Below are positions 42,760 to 64,000 of a stretch of DNA of 64,000 nt, piece after piece (within the stretch, counting starts at the first letter, position 1; every line of letters begins with the position of its first letter). Position numbers and translations under genes: made by a program. This DNA is from Aphrophora alni. Taxonomy: Eukaryota > Arthropoda > Insecta > Hemiptera > Aphrophoridae. The notes beneath the pieces were generated by a model. It was not told where the DNA came from. It was given only the letters and a program-made list of their open reading frames with translations, and searched no databases. Where the stretch lies: the NCBI GenBank assembly GCA_963513935.1, contig OY740774.1, positions 90,594,424 to 90,658,423 of the forward strand, given 5' to 3'.

Positions 42760-44498
42760 AATTTTTAGAACTTAAAAGATACATAAACCACTATGTTTAC
42801 TCTTATTTTAGACTTTGGAACTGACCTCACATAAATAAATGTATTATTGTTAAAATCGGCTGTTTACATAAAACTGATATGTTTATTCTTATTTGTAAAA
42901 TCAGTTGGTGCACAGAAAATTTATTGTGTAGTACACAGAAAAGAAGAACTTTCTTGTATATGAACAAGTAGGGAAAACAAATATTTTTGGTGTAGTATAA
43001 TGAAAAGATTTTTATAACATTTTGGTGAAACATCAACCACGGTTCCATCTTGTATTTAACCCCATATGAATAATGGTAAATATGAACTTATAATACTTCA
43101 ATAGCCATTGTTAAAGAATTGTAATTCCTACGACATCTTAAACAGCAACATCTAGGTTATTGGTTACTTACTTTTCCTGAAATTCATAAAACATTGCTAG
43201 TAACTCTAATAAAATGGTTCTAATAACTTGTGTTTAAAGTTTGGTTGAAAAACCCTGCTTTATAGTGGGAGCATGCATTCTCATGAAATTAGCATTTATA
43301 CTCGTATGGATGGGAGCATGGATCTTGTAGGGTTGTAAAAAAAGAAAGTATATAACCTTTAGTAATGTTTAAATTTCAATATATTTTTGTATTTCTGTAT
43401 GAGTAATAAAATTGTGTACCATTTATGAACCATATTTTACTAATCAAATATTACTGCGAAACCAAAGGCACCTAGTAACATCAATGTTAATATATGAAAA
43501 ATAATTGTCATTTACGTTTATGAAATACCAGACACATATATGCACTGGTAAATGTTGAAGAAAACTGTTTTCAAATATTTCCATGTTTTAGACAAATTAT
43601 AGTTTGGGGTGTTTCTATTTCGATAAACAAGTAGTTGCCTAGATTATGGTACTTTACACACTTCTCAAATATGAGTAATCATTTATTTTTTTTAAAGAAC
43701 TTTACAAAGTGTTTAAAATGAAACAATGGTTAATTTTTTTTTGCCTTATGGACTGGGAATTATAAATTAATGTAGTTTAACATTTAAAATAATAGTTATA
43801 ACTATAATTCATTTTAGTACGGTAGTAAAAAAGATTCAATAAAAACAAATATTTTGGTGACTTTTTACTTAAAGACTATGGTATTTGTTATTCATTGATT
43901 GATTGTATTGTGTCATAAACTAAAGGGTTAGCATTTTGTATGTATATTTTGTGTGATTTTTCATTCCTATTTAAAAAATTATAAGAATTTTTAATTTATG
44001 ATCTGGTCATTTACTATAAAAATGTATTTATTTTTGGCTGTAAAGTGTTTGAATTAATGTAATATTATGAGTTTATGACTTGCTATTTTAATAATGTCTG
44101 TATGGTATTATATAAGGTATACAGGGATGTCACGGAAATTTGGACATGTTTCAATCAAACAGAAATCAAATTTATTTAACAATTTTTGATATGGTAGTTT
44201 ATTTTTTTAATGAGATACACACCTTTTGAGCATATTTTGATTAGGCTCCTCTATTTTCAAAATTGGAGTTTAAAAGAGAACAAGTGTTTAACCTGAAGCA
44301 AGCTTAAAACTGTGTTTCTAAAGTTGACTAACCTAAAACTCTCACAAAAGTTTGCAAGGTATTCTAAAACATATATTCTACTGCCAAGATCCAACTTTTT
44401 GAACATTTGTTGTGTCAAACAGATCAGTATTTAATTAATTTGAATCATTCTTTAACTAACTACATAAGATTTGGGTGGTCATTTGGGAGATTGCTTCA
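42760..44498. other. intergenic, no gene recognised
   Basis: AT-rich. A TACAGGGATGTCACGGAAAT sequence at about 44128 looks like the end of a DNA transposon, but no partner end was found. Confidence 0.4.
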
Positions 44499-44506
44499 GA
44501 AATCTT

Positions 44507-44916
44507 GGTACTTGCGTATTAACGCCACCGCGGCAGATGTTGCGCTAATGGGCATGCGCCAATCTTCTTAGTACAGTACTGTACTTGGATGTGTGATCGC
44601 TTGGGAAATAACGCACAATTTCTTTTTTTTAGAAATTTACGCGTAGGTCAGGTAAGGGGGGGCTCTCTCTCTATATATAGCCACCTTACTTAACCTTGTA
44701 AGGTAAAAAGTCGTGTACATAACCTATTTTAACGCGTAATTCACTTAATGGATCTTAACCTAGAAAAGTTGAAATTATGTTTAATTTTTAAAAAATCTCA
44801 AAAAAGCAGTAACTTTCTTTGCAAACAATTACCTATGAAACTTCAAACAAAAAATGGCGTCATTTTGCTCTTTATTAGCGCAACGTTTGCTGCGGTGGCG
44901 TTAATACGTAAGTACC
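44507..44916. mobile_element. Merlin-type MITE with perfect 8-bp target duplication
   Basis: Inverted termini of about 43 nt: GGTACTTGCGTATTAACGCC at the left, GGCGTTAATACGTAAGTACC at the right, continuing inward (GGCAGATGTTGCGCTAAT / ATTAGCGCAACGTTTGCT). The octamer GAAATCTT flanks both sides exactly (44499-44506 and 44917-44924). The same terminal sequence lies next to the Merlin transposase fragment at 29250-29856, and 8-9 bp duplications are typical of Merlin. The 410-bp length and lack of a transposase make it a non-autonomous derivative. An internal T-rich/AT-rich segment is mirrored around TATATATAG. Confidence 0.85.
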
Positions 44917-45784
44917 GAAATCTTTTCACCATTGATTTTTCCTTCAATGAATCTTTAAAATAAAGTATCACTCAATTCCTACTAATATTTGAAAAATAAA
45001 AGTTAACCTCTATTCCTCTAATTTTAAGTGGTAGTGGGGAGGAGGTCCAAACAAATCGTGATAAGGTGTGTATTTCAATATAAAAACCTACTCTCAAAAT
45101 TAAACAAAAAGTTTTTATTTTATTTGTCAATGTCCAAGTTCCTGGAAGACATTGTATAAGACAGATTTTATTGTCTGTGTAAGCATAAATGTATTTTTGA
45201 CTTATTGCTATATACACGTACTTCAATAATGTATTGTTATTCTTATACTTATATTTCAGTATGTATTGTTATATAAATATGTCTTTCATACTGTATTTGT
45301 ATATCAATAAATATATAATTATTTATTCTTTTTCCTTTTGCAGTTTTAATTTTTTTGTAACTATTTGTGAGACAATGCTAAACATTTTAATAATACATAA
45401 AATATTATATAATATTTATTGTTTTTTTATAGTAAATTTACTTATCTAGTCATATAGGGAATATTATTTGGTGGGTCAATATGTCCAAGTTCAATTGTTT
45501 AGAATATTTCCTAAAACCCCAACATGTTCATTTTTTTATCTGTGCCGTGCTCTATGACTAAAACGAGTGGAGTGACTTTGACCAATAAATTGAAGCAAAT
45601 CAGTCCTTAACACTTTGCAGATGGTGCATGAAATTCTATTACTGGTGGACTATGCCATTCTGTAGTGGAACAGCATGTTATCACTTTATAGACTGACCAA
45701 ACAAAATTATAAATTCACTATTAAATTATCCAAAAGTATATACATATAAATGAATATTGAGATTAACTTGTAAGATAGTATTCT

Positions 45785-45872
45785 TGATAGAATAAAACTT
45801 GAACACATATTCTCACAAATAATAAATAAACATATTATTTGTGAGAATTTGTGTTCAAGTTTTATTCTATCA
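45785..45872. repeat. near-perfect hairpin, 39-nt arms
   Basis: TGATAGAATAAAACTTGAAC … ATTCTCACAAATAAT is mirrored after a ~10-nt spacer by ATTATTTGTGAGAAT … GTTCAAGTTTTATTCTATCA. Only about one mismatch. It may be a minimal foldback element. Confidence 0.9.
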
Positions 45873-46787
45873 AATATATACATTATGTGCAACATATAAC
45901 AAACAGAACAGTGTTAGTAAATGAATTAATAGATCAAATATGAAGTCTATAGAGTGTTAAATACTAAATAGATCTGCAGATAAGTTGACTTACTGGTCAA
46001 ATGTGTCCATGATTACACTACTCGCCTACTTTAAATAATATAAACAATCTCCAAACTGAGTAAAATGTGTGTTGTGAAGTTATGTATGTTTGTAATTGTG
46101 TTTTAATTTTCCTGATTGGTGATTCACCCGAAACTGCAGTAGAACTAAGGTAAGGAATATCTAAATTAAAGAATTGGTAAACTTATTTTAATATACCGAA
46201 ATTAAATTTTCACTAATCCGTAGGCAACCACAATAAAATTCAAATGAGATTGTTTAACACAATAAAATAATTATTTTGCTAATATTATGCGACTTGTTTG
46301 AAAATAGAATTGTTTCTTGAAAAATTAAATAAAAATTATATTACGCTCATGTGTAAATTAATTTCATCTTACTCTCCTTCATCAATTCTGTTTAGGAAAA
46401 TCTGTCTAGAATATTTTCTATCTTCCCACATACTAAAATTCATTTTACGGGACCACCTCCTAATCATAGTTCTACTGGTCTGTCTTAAGACTGTCAAAGC
46501 AGATTCAGAACATCTAAAAGTAGTTTATAACCTCGCCCTTTATAGTTGTGCATATCATCAGTTTTAATAAATATGACTTGGCCCTAGAGGGCTTGCTAAC
46601 TACTCGAACAGCTTTTCCCAACATTATGTATTATTATACTGACACACAACACCAGGCTATCAAAGATTGACATGATGTGTTATATTGTGAGTGGTGGAAC
46701 TCTCTGCTCATTTCCCAGATCTCAGCTCATATGTGGTAAATATATTTAACCCTTTATTAATGCAAGAGTAAGCTCATTTACATATAC

Positions 46788-49300
46788 AGGGTGATTTTTT
46801 TTTTTTATATAAAACTGAAAGAGATATGGTTATCCTTTAAGAGGGACCTTAGAAACCAATATACAAAATCCAAAAACCCTGTCCCACCACCCCCATTTCA
46901 AAAATGTATCTATTTGCTTATAAAATGACACAGTGCAACGAAACATGAGTAGAAACTCAACTAGAGGAAAAAAAGTATGGCCAATAAGTGGCTCTAATAC
47001 TATTTAGTAGTATTAAACCCACTGGATCAGTATACTTACTATAAGCAACTAACACTGAGTTAAAATGTGCTACACAAAATCAATACATATCTACAAATTC
47101 AGTAGCTTTTAAATTATTAATTTGGTGTGGAAACTAAAATTCAAAATTATATCAACATTCAGTCAAAAAAATAACAATTAAAGTCTAAACAACTGAAAAT
47201 TGTTTGATGAAATTATATTTAACCTTTACTATAGGCGTACTTATTTTTTTCAAAATATCTTAACCCTTATAGGACTAACCTAAAATACGAATTACCACTC
47301 ATTTAAAGTAAAAATTTATATATTCCCAATGTTTTTGTTGTTATTAAACTCTACTAAACTTATTCAATTCTCTCCTAATAAACTTTAGCTCTCTCTAAAT
47401 TTGAGTAAACAATAACAAGTCTAGGAAGCAGTTACAGAGTTCTTTCATTTCTACATTCATTGACTTCTTTGATCTTGTATTTTTAGATTAAAAAAAAAAA
47501 AATCTCATTATTTTTTACAAGTTATTCTCAGTTCATTTATTGAAGATGAACTTCAGGTTTTTGTTTCCACTTTTTTAAGAGTGCTGTAACGAAAAGGTTT
47601 AAAGAATCTCTGATAACCATTGAATTATTAATGGAAAACCACATATAAATTCTTATCCTACATACTTTATAAACTAAAAACTTGTTGCTAAAATTAGAAT
47701 AAAGTTATTACTTTTACTAAAAATTAAAAGGAACACAATATCGTATATAAAAGTACAATTAGTTACTTAAACTGAGTGACTTGTTTCTTGTGAAAAAAAC
47801 AAGTTGAAACATCCACGCATAAGGTTTTTCATAGTACTGTTTTTATTATATTCCTTAATAATTGAAAATCCTTCATAGTTCATGATATAAATAATAACAT
47901 AAGATTTTGCAAACAATTGTATTGGACTTACATAATATAGAGGTGTACATTAGCCAACAATTCAATTAAAGTAATCAGACGAGTCTCACGATCTTAAATG
48001 AGAGTTAATTACTAATATTGTATTAACATTATATATAAATTATTTAAGTTGCTATGCTTACATCAAGACAAGGGTAAATTATCCAATTCAAAATTACAAA
48101 CACTTGACGGATACTCATCCACCACCTCTATATTCTAATGAATACTACAAGCCTTATATGACATATGTAACCACAAGCGTTGAAAAATGGATGTATCAAA
48201 GAATTTGTTGTTTTTTTAAATATCCATCATTATGTCTGTAAGATAATGAGAGCGGGAATTCATCATAAAATATGAGAAAAGTATACAGCACTAACCAAAG
48301 CTTGAACCCAGACCAGAGGGTCCCTACTGTGAATAACATACATCGAAGACTGATTGACTATAATGGCACCTGTATCTGAAAAAATATATATTTTAATGGA
48401 AAGACTCTGAAGGTCATGAAAGTAAATTTTCTGTAAATATACAATGCAGAATAACACTGTTTTATAATGAAAATAACCTTCACAAGTACAAAAAACCCTG
48501 ATTCTTTGATGTCAGCCGAGAATGTACAAATAAAGGGTCAATAGGAATTATAAAACCTAAGACAAAACTTAGGAGTGTCACTTTTCCGCCTATCTTACGT
48601 AGTTAGTTCACCAAGAGAAACAACAATTGAAAATGAAGAGAATTTGTTTAATGTGATACATACTAAATCCAACATATTTATGACATCATCAGCAAGCAGC
48701 ACTATGTCAGATTGTGCTAAAAATTTCATAAGATGAAATAAGTGTTCTCTATCTTGAATCATTATAAATTACAGTGTTCTCACTATTGCTGAGTTCAGAA
48801 TTTTATAGTATTTTCTTATTATTTAAACATTGAATCTGTTCCTTGCATGATTATAGGTTTGCACCTTAGTTAACCTCATATTATTTTTCTTTTTGTTATG
48901 GTGTTTTTCCAATCTCATAAAAAAAGGCATAAAGTATTGATGATAAAAAAAAATTAATATAACATGATACCTTGTTATAACAAAGGAACATTTTTTAAGT
49001 TTGTTGTAGGACTGATTTTTAAATATTTAAATTCTGTTTTATTTACGTTAATAAACAATAGAATTTAATTGAATACTGCAAAATACAATCATAAAGAACT
49101 ACTTTTATGGTGACATAAAACTTTATTTTTTATAATGCAGCAAATAAATCAGAAGGAGACATCAAAAAGCGTATGTTTGCATACATATTACTGTGGAAAA
49201 ACCTATTACATTTCTTTCAAATAAGTTGTGGAATTAAAAATGATCAAAAATTTTTTTTGGTTATAACTGCATTTAAAACACAAAGAGGTTGGATAATATA
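46788..49300. other. AT-rich intergenic sequence
   Basis: Begins with ACAGGGTGATTTTTTTTTTT, a common type of insect DNA-transposon end, but no opposite end is seen. The rest to AADAT has no recognisable gene. Confidence 0.35.
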
Positions 49301-49322
49301 AGAGCATTTATAAACATTTGTG

Positions 49323-49328
49323 TTTATT
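49323..49328 (-). promoter_or_regulatory. probable poly(A) signal of AADAT
   Basis: The minus strand reads AATAAA about 105 nt downstream of the stop codon of the last exon. Confidence 0.45.
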
Positions 49329-49432
49329 TACATAATTATTTTTATGTTTTCTTTGCACTGTCTTTGTTCTTTACGACCAGTAATTAAATTATGCATATAC
49401 AATTTGATTGGAAATTGTAATTTATACAGCTG

Positions 49433-61519
<12,087 letters not shown>

Positions 61520-61949
61520 CTAAGAACAGCAATCAAATAATAGTACAATATGTCACAATACAAATGTTTTTCAAAAATCATACAAGTAGGTACGCTATGA
61601 GATTGGAGTCTATCTCCAGTTAAAAGTTTAACTTTAATCTATTACTATATATCACCAGACGTCTTCACAGCGTTTCAAAGCTACCAACACATCATACTCA
61701 GTAGACGGCGGAAAACTAGTACAGAACTTCAATGCGCTTTAAACATCTAATTTATCGAGACGAAAATCTGAGATGATTATATTTTTGTGAGCCCACTTAA
61801 ATTTTTGTACATGTTGTATTTTGAAACTTTTTATAATTTCTGATTTACTTTTCCTAATTTTCTATATGTTTGTGAAATTAATGTTCTTATTTTAGATGTA
61901 TTCAAGATATTACATAGACATCAATAAACTCTGATTAAAATTATAATTA

Positions 61950-63410
61950 TTTTTGAAATATTTTGACAAGCTTCGGGAGGGAATTCCTTACACAAAAATA
62001 TATTTTAAAGTTGTTATAAATATGTATCTGAAACCGCTTCATTTCCAGACTATCTGCTATTTTTTACTTTTACAATAAAACATTGTAGCTTTTGAAGTAG
62101 ATAAAATATTGAATTCATATTTGGTAAACACATTTTTTATGTAATGTTTTACAAGTATGCAAAAAAATCATGACTGTATTTGTATTATTTTCAAAATGGC
62201 GGTGGTTTAATATTTTTTATCTTGAATATTTCGAAAACCATTAATTAAAAAAAAAAAAAAAAAAAAAATACAACAGACAAAAAAGTTTCCTCTTTGAGTT
62301 TTTTATTTTTTCTGTAAGGCAAAGTATAATTGAGTTATTGACAAAAATCTGAAAAAATAATTTCCTTAGTTATTTCTAAACACAATTTGGTAGTTATCTA
62401 CAACACCTAAAATTAGGTCGAAAGCAATCTTTTTAATAAATTATCAGAATATAAAAAATAGTAATAAAATGAAATTAGGCAACTCAAAGTCAAAATAGCT
62501 CTTTAGTGTATGTTAACACCAGAGAGTACCTTCTACAGCATATCCTCGAAGCTTGCATGATCATAAGGAATACACCTGGTATTTTCAAAAAAATTCGGCA
62601 GTCAATGACCACATGTGTAACTCATGGATAACATAAAATGGAGGGCATGTCGAACATTTACTGTAAAATAAACCGTCATATCTGTATCTACTTTTTTAAA
62701 TAGGTATTTAATTTTAAGTTATTTAAGTAGGTATGGCAATGAACTTTAAATTTTCACAACAGAACAAGAGTTGGATTTTTTTATTATTCTTACAATTTTA
62801 ATTTTCTCACTTGTAATGATAAAATATAAAGATTCCAGAATGTTTTATGTTTTAATTTCTACACTTCGAGCATCTTAAAAAAATGCTATTATATGAATAA
62901 AGAGCTTTGAGTTTCATTTGCCCAATTTCATTATTTTATTTCAATATTATTTTTTTAAATTCTGATAATTAAAAAAAAAGTTGCTAATCTTTAGTGTTGT
63001 AGACAACTACCAAGAAATTATGTTTTCAGTTTTTTGTTAATAACTCAATTATACTTACAAAAAAAATGATAACTCATTTTATTTGTAGTTAAAAGAGGAA
63101 ACTATTTGTTACTTGTAATTTTTTTGGAAAATTAATGGTTTTCGAGATATTACAAATTTTAAACAGCTGCCACTTTCATAATATTACAAATACAGTCTTC
63201 ATTTTTTCAAACATATAACATTACGTAAAAAATGTGTGTGCCACACCTGAACTCAATATCTTATCTACTTCCAAAGCTTTAACGTTTTATTGTAAAAAAC
63301 ACAAAATGGCGAATTGTCTGAAAACAAAGCGGTTTCAGGAACTTTTTTATTCATTTTTATTGTAAGGAATCTGCCCCCGAAGCTTGTCAAAGTATTTAAG
63401 AAACACCCTT
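61950..63410. mobile_element. 1.46-kb element with ~500-bp terminal inverted repeats
   Basis: The left arm (61950-62510) and right arm (62890-63410) are imperfect inverted copies throughout. Examples: TTTGACAAGCTTCGGG with CCCGAAGCTTGTCAAA, TGAAACCGCTT with AAGCGGTTTCA, ACTGTATTTGTA with TACAAATACAGT, and CGAAAACCATTAATT with its complement. The ~380-bp middle (62510-62890) has no coding capacity. Arms differ at perhaps 15-20% of positions, so it is not recent. Non-autonomous, superfamily unknown, probably inside an AADAT intron. Confidence 0.75.
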
Positions 63411-64000
63411 GTATACTAATAATTTACTATATTAGAATGTTTAGACATAGCGCTTTCTCTCAATTTGTTGTATGTTACTATTGTTGATGACTATATTGAA
63501 AATTGATAGGTCCTTCGTCAAGTATATGCCTTTGTTGTTTGTTTATATTTTTAGGTTAAGGAAATTATGCTATTTTTTTTTTTTGAAGTTATACTTCTTT
63601 GCGCCCGTTAGACACTTTGGGATGGGATGTTGGTCGAGAAACCGCGTCACGCTGAAAAGTAAGAACAAATTTTTAAGAACTATCGATTATTTATATGCTT
63701 TTCTAACTCACTATGGTTGATACGGGATACGGAAAGTCTATTGGGTTATGCGGGTTGCATTTTGAAACGTCGCTACTCTTTGAAGGGGCTCAGTACAGTA
63801 AGTTAGAATCTATCTTTCACTTTTAATTACATTTGTAGATTACATTTTACTAATCCCGGCTTCAATCAACATCAATTTTTCCGATGAACAAACAGAGCCA
63901 TTGATACATTTTCTAAAAGACAAACTAGACTTGGTAATGTCGAATGACAAGAATCAAGGTACGACCAGATACGGAACGACCATTGATGCTGTATTTAGTA
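63411..64000. other. window edge, no exon recognised
   Basis: An 82-codon plus-strand frame (63472-63720) has no motif or splice context. No upstream AADAT exon was found on the minus strand up to the edge. Confidence 0.4.

Noticed and set aside
45234..45449. 71-codon plus-strand frame rich in Tyr/Ile/Phe
   Set aside because: Composition is that of translated AT-rich DNA; no motif or splice sites.
48280..48330. tRNA-like B-box (minus strand GGGTTCAAGCTTTGG)
   Set aside because: There is no A-box at a suitable distance and no second copy to support a SINE.
63472..63720. 82-codon plus-strand frame at the right edge
   Set aside because: No recognisable domain and no context.

Overview
The window is AT-rich (about 30% GC by eye) eukaryotic nuclear DNA with short exons, GT-AG introns and very dense transposon remains. 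Gene content and transposon families (mariner, Merlin, Crypton-like, piggyBac, hAT, Tigger, non-LTR fragments, a tRNA-derived SINE, hammerhead-like foldback repeats) point to an insect. A hemipteran is plausible, but the sequence alone does not prove it. There is no bacterial feature, operon or CRISPR array.

Three real protein genes were rebuilt exon by exon from splice sites and phase. (1) Pex13, minus strand, five coding exons from 26470 down to 3525: complete 402-aa peroxisomal docking protein with an N-terminal Gly/Tyr-rich region, membrane segments and a C-terminal SH3 domain. (2) PDCD6/ALG-2, plus strand, four coding exons 26955-35561: complete 178-aa penta-EF-hand calcium sensor. It is head-to-head with Pex13; the two start codons are 484 bp apart, so a shared bidirectional promoter is likely. 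(3) AADAT/KAT2, minus strand, six C-terminal coding exons 61519 down to 49433: kynurenine/2-aminoadipate aminotransferase. About 280 aa are present, including the PLP lysine, and the N-terminal exons lie beyond the right edge. Its last exon (20 codons) is very short.

Layout: 1-3.4 kb, intergenic with two mariner relics. 3.5-26.5 kb, Pex13; its intron 4 carries a roughly 7-kb satellite of about 80 near-identical 88/89-bp units, and the other introns carry a SINE, a 1-kb inverted-repeat element, an RT relic, a Tigger element nested in another inverted-repeat element, a ~350-bp tandem repeat and a hAT MITE. 27-35.5 kb, PDCD6, whose introns hold RT, Merlin, RNase H and mariner relics and two foldback elements. 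35.6-49.4 kb, gene-poor, with a SINE, an RT relic, a Crypton-like tyrosine recombinase relic and a Merlin-type MITE with a perfect 8-bp target duplication. 49.4-64 kb, AADAT exons separated by introns with foldback elements, a piggyBac-type MITE and a ~1.45-kb long inverted repeat.

The most interesting signals are: the recent homogenised satellite, apparently derived from a longer ancestral monomer by internal deletion; a recurring family of foldback repeats with hammerhead-ribozyme-like cores (Penelope/retrozyme-like); the Crypton-like recombinase relic; and strong over-representation of the palindrome TAGGCCTA. The three host genes have no obvious joint pathway beyond the Pex13-PDCD6 promoter arrangement.
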